A stretch of 64,000 nt of DNA from Homoserinimonas sp044769865 (GTDB lineage Bacteria > Actinomycetota > Actinomycetes > Actinomycetales > Microbacteriaceae). The notes under the pieces were generated by a model that saw nothing but the letters and a program-made list of their open reading frames with translations, was not told the origin of the DNA and searched no databases. Positions 43,432-54,407 of the stretch are shown in pieces (position 1 is the first letter of the stretch; each line of letters begins with the position of its first letter). The stretch lies in NCBI RefSeq assembly GCF_044769865.1, contig NZ_JBIZWA010000002.1:558001-622000 (forward strand), in the 5' to 3' direction. The position numbers and the translations under genes are program-made.

Positions 43432-44882
43432 CTGGGAGCGACCGGGGTGCGCTCCGGGAAGACGTGCGGGTGGTTGCCCGCGATCGTCTCCAGCACGCGG
43501 ATGACCTGGCGGCTGTAGCCGAACTCGTTGTCGTACCAGACGTAGAGCACGAGGTTCTTGCCAGTGCTGAGCGTCGCGAGGCCGTCGACGATGCCGGCGC
43601 GGCTCGTGCCGACGAAGTCGGAGGAGACGATCTCAGCCGACTCGACGTAGTCGATCTGCTGGCGGAGCACCGAGTTGAGGGCGAGGTCGCGGATGTAGTC
43701 GTTGACCTCCTCGCGCGGCGCCTCCCGGTCGAGGGTGAGGTTGAGGATCGCAAGCGACACGTTGGGGGTGGGAACGCGGATCGCGTTGCCCGTCAACTTG
43801 CCCGCGAGCTCGGGGAGGGCCTTCGCGACGGCCTTCGCCGCACCGGTCTCGGTGATGACCATGTTGAGTGCGGCCGAACGGCCACGACGGTCGCCCTTGT
43901 GGAAGTTGTCGATCAGGTTCTGGTCGTTCGTGAAGGAGTGCACCGTCTCGACGTGGCCGTGCACGATGCCGTAGGCGTCGTTGACGGCCTTGAGCACGGG
44001 GGTGATGGCGTTCGTCGTGCAGGATGCCGCCGAGAGGATGAGGTCGTCATCCGCGATCGTGTCGTGGTTGATGCCGTGCACGATGTTCTTGATCTCGCCC
44101 TTGCCGGGCGCCGTGAGGAGCACGCGCGAGGCGCCGGGGCTCTTGAGGTGCTCCGAGAGGCCCTCAGCGTCGCGCCAGCGGCCCGTGTTGTCGACGATGA
44201 CGGCGTTCTTGATGCCGTAGGCCGTGTAGTCGACCTCGGAGGGGCTGTTGGAGTAGATGAACTGGATCAGGGTGCCGTTGGCGAGGAGCGTGTTGTTCTC
44301 CTCGTCGACCTCGATCGTGCCCTCGAAGGGGCCGTGCACCGAGTCGCGGCGCAGGAGGCTCGCGCGCTTGATGAGGTCGTTCTCCGAGCCCTTGCGCACG
44401 ACGACCGCACGGAGCCGCAGGCCGGTCGAGCCGCCGCCCTGGTGGGCGATCAGGATGCGCGCCAGCAGGCGGCCGATACGACCGAAGCCGTAGAGCACGA
44501 CGTCGACGGGCTCGGCATCCTCGTCGGTGCTGTGGCCGACGACGGCCGCGAGTTCACGACGGAGGAACTCGGTGAGGTCGCCACCCTCCTGCTGGTGGCG
44601 CAGGAGCAGGCTCGCGACATCGATCGACGCGGGGCCGAGGTCGAGGGTCGTGAGTGCCTCGATGATGGGAAGGGTCTCGGTGACGGAGAACTCGGTGCCC
44701 TGGCGCGTGAGGTTGTGTGCCTTGAGCACGCCGATCGCCGACTTGTTGATGAGGCGGCGACCGTGGATCGAGGTCACGACGCCGTTCTCCCGATAGAGCC
44801 GTCCGACGAGGGGGATGATTGCCTCGGCGACCGTCTCGCGGTCGCTCCAACTGTGCAGGTACTGGTCGGACGAGTGGCCCAT
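43428..44882 (-). CDS. gapB: Glyceraldehyde-3-phosphate dehydrogenase, long GapB-type
   Basis: Oxidoreductase of glycolysis and gluconeogenesis. From ATG 44882 (GAAAGGA upstream) it has 484 residues, against about 335 for ordinary GAPDH. The extra 130 residues are N-terminal (IPLVGRLYRENGVVTSIHGR and LINKSAIGVLKAHNLTRQGT). The NAD(P) fold then begins DVVLYGFGRIGRLLARILIA, and the catalytic Cys lies in SAASCTTNAITPVLKAV; YDNEFGYSRQVIRVLE closes the protein. The architecture matches corynebacterial GapB, which works in the gluconeogenic direction with NADP. Preference here is inferred. A second, short GAPDH is expected elsewhere in the genome. Confidence 0.92.
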   Translation of the reverse strand: MGHSSDQYLHSWSDRETVAEAIIPLVGRLYRENGVVTSIHGRRLINKSAIGVLKAHNLTRQGTEFSVTETLPIIEALTTLDLGPASIDVASLLLRHQQEGGDLTEFLRRELAAVVGHSTDEDAEPVDVVLYGFGRIGRLLARILIAHQGGGSTGLRLRAVVVRKGSENDLIKRASLLRRDSVHGPFEGTIEVDEENNTLLANGTLIQFIYSNSPSEVDYTAYGIKNAVIVDNTGRWRDAEGLSEHLKSPGASRVLLTAPGKGEIKNIVHGINHDTIADDDLILSAASCTTNAITPVLKAVNDAYGIVHGHVETVHSFTNDQNLIDNFHKGDRRGRSAALNMVITETGAAKAVAKALPELAGKLTGNAIRVPTPNVSLAILNLTLDREAPREEVNDYIRDLALNSVLRQQIDYVESAEIVSSDFVGTSRAGIVDGLATLSTGKNLVLYVWYDNEFGYSRQVIRVLETIAGNHPHVFPERTPVAPS

Positions 44883-44974
44883 GGGGATCCTTTCAGGCGT
44901 GCGAACGTGGGGCGGCCCCACGGCCGTTGAACCCCGCGCAAGTCTACCCGGATCCGGGCGGTATTGATCTTTGC

Positions 44975-46735
44975 TCAGTTGACCTCGGCGGTGCCTGTAA
45001 GGCGTGTATCGACGACGGCGAAGGCGTGGCCGGGAAGCTCAAGCGCGCCGTCATCGCGCGCGGTCGCGTCATCCGTCTCCCGCGCGGCGAAGGCCAAGAC
45101 CACCTCGCCGGTAACGGGCAGCTCGCGAGGCTCGGACGCCAGGTTGATCGCCACGGCGAGGCCGCCGCGATGCATCACGAGCCAGCGGCCCGCGGGGTCG
45201 AACTCGACACGAGTGTGCGTCATGCGGGGGTCGCAGAACTCCGGATGCGCGCGGCGCAGCCCGGCAAGGTCACGGTAGAGCGCCAACAGGCGGGCATGCT
45301 CGGGCTGCTGCAGCTCATCCCAGCGGAGCTTCGAACGCTCGAAGGTCTGCGGGTCCTGTGGGTCGGGCACGAGCGACTCGTCCCAGCCCATGCGGGCGAA
45401 CTCGGCGATGCGCCCCTTGGCCGTCGCCTCGCCCAGCTCCGGCTCGGGGTGTGACGTGAAGAACTGCCACGGGGTCGAGGCGCCCCACTCCTCCCCCATG
45501 AAGAGCATTGGCGTGAAGGGGCCGAGCAGGGTCAGCGCGGCCGCGATGCCGAGCTGGCCGGCGTCGAGGTGCGCCGTGAGCCGATCACCCGTCGCGCGGT
45601 TGCCGATCTGGTCGTGGTTCTGGTTCGCGACGACGAGACGCCAGCCGGGCATCCGCTCGACATCGACGGGACGCCCGTGCGTGCGCCCCCGGAAGGATGA
45701 CCAGGTGCCGTCATGGAAGAAGCCGCGTTCGAGCACCTTCGCGAGGGCGTCGAGTGGCTCGAAGTCGGCGTAGTAGCCGCTCGTCTCCCCCGTCAGCGCG
45801 ACGTGGACGGCATGGTGGAAGTCATCGCTCCACTGACCGTCGAGGCCGAAGCCGCCCGCCTCGCGCGGCGTGATGAGCTTCGGATCATTGAGGTCGGATT
45901 CGGCGATGAGCGAGAGCGGGCGGCCCTCCGCAGCACTCAACGCCGCGACCTCGACCGCCATCTCCTCAAGCACATGGACGGCACGGGAGTCGACGAGCGC
46001 GTGGACGGCATCGAGCCGCAGCCCGTCGACGCGGTAGTCGCGCAGCCACATAAGCGCGTTGTCGATGATGAAGCGGCGCACCTCGTCAGAGCCGTCGCTG
46101 TCGAGGTTGACCGACGAGCCCCAGGTGTTGCCGCGCCCCTCGCTCAGGTAGGGGCCGAACTCTGGCAGGTAGTTGCCGCTCGGGCCGAGGTGGTTGTAGA
46201 CGACATCCTGAATGACCCCGAGGCCCCCGCGATGGCACGCGTCAACGAAGCGCTGGTAGGCGGCCGGACCGCCATAGCCCTCGTGCACCGCGAACCAGCC
46301 GACCCCGTCGTAACCCCAGTTGTGCGTGCCGTTGAAGGCGTTGACGGGCAGCAGCTCCACGAAGTCGACGCCGATCGACACGAGGTGGTCGAGCTTGCCG
46401 ATCGCCGCGTCGAGGGTTCCCTCGGGCGTGAAGGTGCCGAGGTGGAGCTCGTAGATGACGGCGCCGGCGAGTCGGCGGCCCGTCCACGCGGCATCCGTCC
46501 ACTCGTGCTCGGCGGGGTCGAATCGGCGCGAGAGGCCGTGCACGCCCTCGGGCTGGTGCCGCGAGCGCGGATCGGGGAACGGCCCCCTCCCGTCGATGCG
46601 GAAGCCATAGTCCCGCGCGTCGACGGGAGATGACGGATGCCACCACCCGCCATCTCCGCGCCGCATCGTGACCCTGCCGCCCGGGTGCACGAGCTCGACC
46701 GTCTCGGCCTTTGGTGCCCAGACCGCGTAGGTCAT
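44975..46735 (-). CDS. treZ: Malto-oligosyltrehalose trehalohydrolase TreZ
   Basis: GH13 enzyme that releases free trehalose from maltooligosyl trehalose. It has 586 residues. An N-terminal beta-sandwich (FAVWAPKAETVELVHPGG is the family pattern, here YAVWAPKAETVELVHPGG) is followed by the catalytic barrel: YELHLGTFTPEGTLDAAIGK, VDFVELLPVNAFNGTHNWGY, DVVYNHLGPSGNYLPEFGPY, VDGLRLDAVHALVD (nucleophile Asp), SLIAESDLNDPKL (acid Glu) and NQNHDQIGNRATGDR. It ends in a small beta domain. Its start overlaps the treY stop by 4 bases, so glgX, treY and treZ form one operon. Confidence 0.96.
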   Translation of the reverse strand: MTYAVWAPKAETVELVHPGGRVTMRRGDGGWWHPSSPVDARDYGFRIDGRGPFPDPRSRHQPEGVHGLSRRFDPAEHEWTDAAWTGRRLAGAVIYELHLGTFTPEGTLDAAIGKLDHLVSIGVDFVELLPVNAFNGTHNWGYDGVGWFAVHEGYGGPAAYQRFVDACHRGGLGVIQDVVYNHLGPSGNYLPEFGPYLSEGRGNTWGSSVNLDSDGSDEVRRFIIDNALMWLRDYRVDGLRLDAVHALVDSRAVHVLEEMAVEVAALSAAEGRPLSLIAESDLNDPKLITPREAGGFGLDGQWSDDFHHAVHVALTGETSGYYADFEPLDALAKVLERGFFHDGTWSSFRGRTHGRPVDVERMPGWRLVVANQNHDQIGNRATGDRLTAHLDAGQLGIAAALTLLGPFTPMLFMGEEWGASTPWQFFTSHPEPELGEATAKGRIAEFARMGWDESLVPDPQDPQTFERSKLRWDELQQPEHARLLALYRDLAGLRRAHPEFCDPRMTHTRVEFDPAGRWLVMHRGGLAVAINLASEPRELPVTGEVVLAFAARETDDATARDDGALELPGHAFAVVDTRLTGTAEVN

Positions 46736-49010
46736 GACTGTTCCTCCCCCGTGGCCGGTCGCAGGAGGGCGACCGGGTAGTCAGCGAGCAGTTCGGCGAG
46801 CTGCACGGTACCGCCGTGCTGCGTGCCCGTGAGCTCGTCCACGAGCCCTGCAGGAAGCTCGATCGTCGTGTCTCGCCAGCCGCCCGCTGCCTCAAGGCCG
46901 AGGGGCAGGCGGGTGACAACCGTGATGGCGCCGCCCCGATCGAACGCGACGACATGATCGGCCGCGGACCCCTCGGCCCTGAGGGCCGTGTAACCGTCGA
47001 AGAACTCGGGGTGGTCGCGCCGAAGCCTGATGGCGCGCGAGGTGACGAGGAGCTTCGCGGCGCCGGTCTCGTCGATGGGCGGGCGCCAGCCCTCGTCGAG
47101 CCGCTTGAGGAGGACGCGGCGCTCGTCGAAATCGACGGGACGCCGGTTGTCGGGGTCAACGAGCGAGGTCTCCCACAGCTCACTGCCCTGGTACACGTCG
47201 GGAACACCCGGCATTGTCAGCTGGAGCAGCTTGGCCGAGAGCGCATTGATGCGACCGGGCCCGGTGAGTCGCTCGACGATGCCGTCGAGCACGCCCGCGA
47301 TCTCGGCATCGTCGAACGCGGCGTCGACAAGCGCGTGCATGGCGGCTTCGAACTCCTCGTTCGGTGCCGTCCACGTGGTCGAGCTGTTCGCCTCTCGGCT
47401 CGCCTTCTCGGCGTAGGCGTGCAGCCGTTCGCGCGACGCCGGCCACGCGCCCACGATGGCCTGCCAGAGCAGGTTCTCGAAGGGCGGGTCGCCGAGAGGC
47501 CGAAGCTCGCGTAGGCGCGAGAGCGTGGCATCCCACTCCCCCGGGATCTCCGCGATGACGTCGATGCGTGCGCGCACGTCTTCCCCGCGCTTGGTGTCGT
47601 GCGTCGACAGGGTCGTCATGGACTGCGGGTGCGACGCCAGCCGCCACAGCTGGCGCGCGTGGAACTCGCCAACCGAGACCCTGAAGTGGCCGGGGTCGCC
47701 GCCGACCTCGGCGAGTGACGTGAGCCGGCTGTAGCGGTAGAAGGCCGTGTCTTCGACGCCCTTCGCCATGACCATGCCCGAGGTCTGCTGGAAGCGCACG
47801 GCGGCCGGATGCTCGGGATCGCCGAGCACGGGAGCGAGTGAGTCGATCGCATCCGCGAGGTCCGGGCGACGGCGACGGGCCTCCGCGAGCGCCGCCTGGA
47901 GATGCTCGCGTCCCGTCGGAAGATAGGAGCGGTAGACGGGGAAACAGGTGAGGACCTCGGCGATCGCATCCGGATCCGACCCCGGGATGAGGCGCGCGAG
48001 GCGAAGCACCTCCGAGCGCAGGATGCCGTCAGCAATGCCGCGTTTCCCAGTGTGGACGAGTTCCTCCCACTCCACGTGGTTGCCTCGCAGCCGGGCCTCG
48101 AGCGCGTCGAGGGGCGCCTGCCCGCGCGGGTCGACCAGGACGCGGTCGATCTCGCCGAGCGCGTCGTAGCCCGTCGTGCCGTCGACGGGCCACTCGGGCG
48201 GCAGCGGCTCGTCGCCCTCAAGGATCTTCTCTACGAGCAGCCAGGCATCGCCCGTCTCGCTCCGCAGCCGCTCGAAGTAGCCGAGTGGGTCAGCGAGCCC
48301 GTCGGGGTGGTCGACACGGAGGCCGTCGACGAGGCCGTCGCGCACCCAGCGCAGGATCTCGCGGTGTGACTCCTCGAAGACCCACGGCACCTCGACGCGG
48401 ATGCCGGCGAGCGTGTTGACGCCGAAGAAGCGGCGGTAGTTGAGCTCGCTGTCGGCGCGGGTCCAGTGCACGAGTTCGTAGTGCTGGCGCGCGTGCACCT
48501 CGGCCGGGTCGTCACCCTCCGTGCCGGGCGCGATCGGGTATGCCTGCTCGTGATAGCGCAGGAGCCCGCCCTCGATCGTGAGCGCATCGACGCCGTCGTC
48601 ACCCAGCACAGGAAGACGGATGCGACCACCCGCCGCGTCCCAGTCGACGTCGAAGGCCTCGGCGTAGCGGGAGTCGCGCCCGTGCGTGAGCAGGTCCCAC
48701 CACCAGGGGTTCGCGCGGGCGGTCGCCACGCCCACATGGTTGGGGACGATGTCGACGATCAGCCGCATGCCCCTGGCCGCGGCATCCGTCGCCAGGTCGG
48801 CGAGCGCATCGGGCCCACCGCGGCTCGGGTCGACCGTGCTGTGGTCGATGACGTCGTAGCCGTGGTCGGAGCCCTCCTCAGCGACAAGCAGCGGCGAGAG
48901 GTAGAGCCAGTCGACGCCGAGCGCGTCGAGGTAGTCGAGGATGCCCCGCGTCGCCTCAAGGTCGAAGCCCGGCCGCACCTGGATGCGGTAGCTGGAGGCG
49001 GGCCGCGGCA

Positions 49011-49014
<4 letters not shown>
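46732..49014 (-). CDS. treY: Malto-oligosyltrehalose synthase TreY
   Basis: GH13 intramolecular transglycosylase that turns the reducing end of a malto-oligosaccharide into a trehalose unit. It has 760 residues, the normal length. It opens with SSYRIQVRPGFDLEATRGIL and DYLDALGVDWLYLSPLLVAE. Catalytic parts seen: IVDIVPNHVGVATARANPWW, VDGLRVDHPDGLADPLGYFE (nucleophile Asp), WLLVEKILEGDEPLP (acid Glu) and STHDTKRGEDVRARIDVIAE. Late KLLQLTMPGVPDVYQGSELW is also typical. Both ends overlap neighbours by 4 bases. Confidence 0.96.
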
Positions 49015-51193
<2,179 letters not shown>

Positions 51194-51194
<1 letters not shown>

Positions 51195-51206
51195 GCGCTC
51201 ACGGTA
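51194..51206 (-). promoter_or_regulatory. -10 element for the leaderless glgX-treY-treZ operon
   Basis: On the minus strand, TACCGT (51206-51201), exactly six bases, then ATG 51194. This supports the start choice and a leaderless mRNA. No -35 stands out. Confidence 0.55.
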
Positions 51207-51240
51207 TGCGGAACCCGGCGCCAGCCACAGGTGCGCCCCG

Positions 51241-52224
51241 TTAAATCTCACTGCTCAAGTCTTGGAGCAGCGCGAATCCGGGACGGTCAACGGATGCGGC
51301 GGTCGCCGAGAGCATCACCGCGGCCGTGCCCGCCTCACGGTCGAGCCCCATCCACGTGCGGAAGCCGCCCGTGCCGCCGTTGTGCCACGTCACCTGGCGA
51401 CCGTTCGCCTCAAGGGTGATCCAGGCGGCGCCGATGCGCATGCCGCGGCTCATCTCCGTGACGGGATCGAGGGCGGCGACTGCGGGTGCCGTGCCGTCGA
51501 GCAGGGCGGATGCGAAGCGAGCCATGTCTCCAACGGTCGAGCGGATGCCACCGGCCGGGGCCAGGTCCTCACCCGTCCACGGCTCCATGGCCCGGCCGCG
51601 AGCGCTGCGACCCTGAATGTCGACGGCGTCGAGTTCCTTGGCGGAGGCGGGCACGGTCCAGGACGTGAGGCCGAGCGGACTCGCGATGCGGTCGCGCACG
51701 AGCGCGGGGTAGCTCACGCCCGCGGCCGCGGCGAGCGCGTGCCCCAGCAGCTCGAAACCGAGGTTCGAGTAGCTCACGCGAGGCGAGGCTTTGACCTTCG
51801 CCTCCCGCGCGGCCGCCAAGAGCGCCTCAAGCGACTCGCCGTAGGGATTCTTGCCGTGACGCGTGAGATCCCAGGACTTGCGCCACACGTGCGCCATCGC
51901 GAGTCGGGGCAGGCCGGAGGTGTGGGTGCTGAGCGCGGCGAGCGTCGCGCGGGCGGCAGGAGAATCGCCGAGGTCCAGCAGTTCTCCCACCCTCGTCGCC
52001 GGGGAGACCTCGCCGCGCTCGACGGAGTCCACGTAGAGCAGGCCCGTCACCCCCTTCGAGATTGAGCCGATCTCGTAGCGCGAGTCCAGCCCCGTGCCGA
52101 GCGCCGCGACCCTGGTCTCGCCGCGCGCGACCGTTGCCGCCGCCGCGACGGGGTGCACACGCCCGAGGCGCGCACGCAGCAGCTTTGCGAGGGAGCTGTC
52201 GCCCCTGGCATCCGTCTCGCTCAT
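51241..52224 (-). CDS. Serine hydrolase of the beta-lactamase/PBP4* fold
   Basis: It has 327 residues. The SxxK active site is SISKG (near residue 53, in YEIGSISKGVTGLLYVDSVE), the Tyr-x-Asn motif is YSNLGF (near 155), and WHNGGTGGFRTWMG near 280 is the HxG-type third motif. There is no signal peptide, so it is probably cytoplasmic or non-classically located. It is an esterase or D-amino-acid peptidase-like protein; the substrate cannot be deduced. Its start overlaps the CPBP gene stop by 4 bases, suggesting a two-gene unit. Confidence 0.87.
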   Translation of the reverse strand: MSETDARGDSSLAKLLRARLGRVHPVAAAATVARGETRVAALGTGLDSRYEIGSISKGVTGLLYVDSVERGEVSPATRVGELLDLGDSPAARATLAALSTHTSGLPRLAMAHVWRKSWDLTRHGKNPYGESLEALLAAAREAKVKASPRVSYSNLGFELLGHALAAAAGVSYPALVRDRIASPLGLTSWTVPASAKELDAVDIQGRSARGRAMEPWTGEDLAPAGGIRSTVGDMARFASALLDGTAPAVAALDPVTEMSRGMRIGAAWITLEANGRQVTWHNGGTGGFRTWMGLDREAGTAAVMLSATAASVDRPGFALLQDLSSEI

Positions 52225-53045
52225 CAGTAGATGAAGATCGGGAGGAAGGAGCGGTCGTGCGCGTGCACGAGCGCGAGGAACAGCACGAGGTCGAAGAGCA
52301 GGTGCACCGAGACCACGTAGGTGAAGGACTTCGTGAGGCGGAAGGTGTAGCCCTGCAGGAGCGCGAAGGGGAAGGTCAAGAGCGGACCCCACGCCTCGTA
52401 GCCGATCTCCCAGAGGAACGAGGAGAACATCACCGCGGTCAACACGTTTGCGATCCACACGGGGAAGTGCCGAAGCAGCAGGGTGAAACAGGTGCAGATG
52501 AAGAACAGCTCGTCCCAGATGCCGACGGCGTTGACCCCGACGAAGAGGCGCCAGAAGATCGTCGTGTCGCTCGAGGCATCCGGCCAGTTCTGGTAGACGT
52601 CGGTGCTGATGAGGTAGACCGGCAGGATCAGGTAGCCGAGGATTACGACGCCGGGCAGGTAGAGCTTCGCCGCGAGCGACCACTTCTGGCCCGTGAACAT
52701 GGGGAAGCGGATGATTCGCTCGCGATAGATGTAGCGGTCGATGACCCACGGCACGATCACGGCGAGCGCCAGCGCCGCCCCCATCGCCGCCATGTGCCCG
52801 AGGCTCAGGTCGGCGTTGAGCGGAACCGTGCTGATGATGAGCAGGCCCGCCGCGATGAGGGCAAGATGCTTGAGCAACTGCCGGTCGATCCCCATCGCGA
52901 GCAGGAGACCGACGGCAAGGGTCGCATAGCCGAAGGGCGTCTGGATGCCGAACAGCAGCAGCGCGGAGACCGACACGAGGGCGGTCGGCAGCAGCTTGCG
53001 TGCGTAGGCGGTGGGCGGGGCGGCGGTCGCGTCGCTCGGGGTCAC
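52224..53045 (-). CDS. CPBP-family (CAAX protease-like) intramembrane protein
   Basis: It has 273 residues and about eight membrane helices. In the second half the CPBP pattern is partly kept: a WDELFFICTCFTLLLRH stretch stands where EExxxR is expected, then SFTYVVSVHLLFDLVLFLAL supplies the later His. The first Glu is Asp, and the Arg has the wrong spacing, so peptidase activity is uncertain. It is coupled to the serine hydrolase gene. The start is a GTG at 53045 with a weak ribosome-binding site. Confidence 0.75.
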   Translation of the reverse strand: MTPSDATAAPPTAYARKLLPTALVSVSALLLFGIQTPFGYATLAVGLLLAMGIDRQLLKHLALIAAGLLIISTVPLNADLSLGHMAAMGAALALAVIVPWVIDRYIYRERIIRFPMFTGQKWSLAAKLYLPGVVILGYLILPVYLISTDVYQNWPDASSDTTIFWRLFVGVNAVGIWDELFFICTCFTLLLRHFPVWIANVLTAVMFSSFLWEIGYEAWGPLLTFPFALLQGYTFRLTKSFTYVVSVHLLFDLVLFLALVHAHDRSFLPIFIY

Positions 53046-53078
53046 TCCCCAAGCATGCCCTATCGGTGTTGCACCGCG

Positions 53079-53487
53079 TCAGCCCTTGATGCCCGTCGTG
53101 GCGATGCCCGAGACGAAGTGCTTCTGACCGATGAAGAAGACGATGATGATCGGCAGGGTCGTGATGACGCTCGCGGTCACGAGGATCTCCCAGTGCCACT
53201 CCCCGCCGAAGCCGTACTGGTCGACGAGCGCCTTGAGCCCTCGCGGCACCGTGAAGGTCGCGGAGTCGCGCAGGTAGATGAGGCCGCGCATGAGGTCTCC
53301 GGGCGGCCTCCGCCTCGAAAAGGAGGGTGATCGCGAGCACGGGCTTGCAGAGCGGGAGGGCGACGCGCGTGAAGATCGACCAGTTGTTGGCCCCGTCGAC
53401 CTTCGCATCGCCCGTGCCGGTCGCGCACGCCGTGAGTGCCAGTCCGGCCACGACGAGTGCTGCTGCTGATGTACGAATGCTGCGCAT
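53079..53487 (-). pseudogene. Collapsed sugar ABC transporter: binding-protein start fused to permease end
   Basis: A well-formed lipoprotein start (GGAGAG before ATG 53487; MRSIRTSAAALVVAGLALTA then lipobox LTAC) opens what should be a solute-binding protein. After about 34 residues it jumps to NWSIFTRVALPLCKPVLAIT, an internal piece of a MalG-type permease. Near 53300-53320 the frame shifts and the permease C-terminus continues in another frame (RGLIYLRDSATFTVPRGLKA, then ILVTASVITTLPIIIVFFIG and the usual FVSGIATTGIKG end). At least one large deletion and one frameshift are needed to explain it. No ATPase or intact permease remains. Confidence 0.85.
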
Positions 53488-53663
53488 GGGGCTCTCCAGC
53501 GCTCACAGGACGCCCACGTCGCTGTGGGTGCCTCGCCATCGGTTCGTGCACACACCGTACTGCCCCCGTTCGGGGGACACTCGCGGCAAGTTGCGCACGT
53601 TTCTGGCGTCTCGCGGCCGGCGCCCTGGCGACACGCCGTCGAGCAAAGAACACGTTTGCGTTG

Positions 53664-53681
53664 TTCGAACATATGTTCGAA
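53664..53681. promoter_or_regulatory. LexA SOS box upstream of imuA'
   Basis: TTCGAACATATGTTCGAA is a perfect 18-base palindrome containing the actinobacterial LexA consensus TCGAAC-N4-GTTCGA. It ends 9 bases before the ATG at 53691. LexA binding here would block transcription of the whole imuA'-imuB-dnaE2 operon until DNA damage. Confidence 0.95.
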
Positions 53682-53690
53682 ACTAAGGGC

Positions 53691-54407
53691 ATGACGATGC
53701 TCGCCGACCCTCGGACCTCCGCTCCTGCGGAACGTTCGAGTGTGCAGGAGGAGTTGCAGGCGCGCATCCGTCAGATGCAGTCGAATCGTCTGCCGGAACG
53801 CACGCTTCCCATGCTCGACGGCCTGCGGGCTGTCCTCCCGAGCGGCCTGCGCGCTGGTGCCACCTACTCCGTCATGGGGTCGACGAGCCTCGCCCTTGCC
53901 CTGCTCGCCGGCCCCTCACAGCAGGGTGCCTGGTGCGGCGTACTGGGCCTCCCCCACCTCGGCACGGAGGCTGCCGCGGGGCTCGGCATCGATCTCGACC
54001 GCCTCGTGCTCGTGCCGCAGCCGGGCGGGCAGTGGCTCACGGTTGCGGCCGCCATGGCCGATGTGCTCGGCGTCATCATCGCGGCACCCACCCGCGTGGC
54101 CCCCAGCGAGGCCTCACGGCTCGCCGCCCGGCTGCGCCAGCGGGAGAGCACCCTCATCATGCTCGGGCCCTGGCCACAGGCCGACGCCGTACTGCACGCC
54201 ACCGAGAGCGGCTGGACGGGGCTCGGCCGCGGGCACGGCCACCTCACGGCGCAGCGCCTCCGGGTCGAGACCACCCCGCGCGGCGGGCGGGCCCGGGCCC
54301 GCGTCATCACGCTCGACCCCACCGCACGCAACGCGGATGCGGATGCGACTGGCACGCAGGGCCCATCCGTCCCCCGGCTGCAGCTCGCTCCCCACCTGGC
54401 GGGATGA
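53691..54407 (+). CDS. imuA': ImuA'-type mutasome accessory protein
   Basis: RecA/SulA-like accessory protein of the damage-induced mutasome, needed with ImuB to recruit DnaE2. It has 238 residues from ATG 53691; ATG 53697 is an alternative two codons on with better spacing from AAGGG. A RecA-like core is recognisable (YSVMGSTSLALALLAGPSQQ, GAWCGVLGLPHLGTEAAAGL, GIDLDRLVLVPQPGGQWL) without a proper Walker A lysine. The C-terminus is Arg/Thr-rich with RARARVITLDPTA. The gene overlaps imuB by 4 bases and is preceded by the SOS box. Confidence 0.87.
   Translation: MTMLADPRTSAPAERSSVQEELQARIRQMQSNRLPERTLPMLDGLRAVLPSGLRAGATYSVMGSTSLALALLAGPSQQGAWCGVLGLPHLGTEAAAGLGIDLDRLVLVPQPGGQWLTVAAAMADVLGVIIAAPTRVAPSEASRLAARLRQRESTLIMLGPWPQADAVLHATESGWTGLGRGHGHLTAQRLRVETTPRGGRARARVITLDPTARNADADATGTQGPSVPRLQLAPHLAG

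Noticed and set aside
52225..53487. N-terminal extension of the serine hydrolase through the CPBP gene to the lipoprotein start
   Set aside because: The frame reads through the CPBP gene out of frame; the hydrolase starts at ATG 52224, overlapping the CPBP stop. Only the first part (53.3-53.5 kb) is meaningful, as a transporter remnant.
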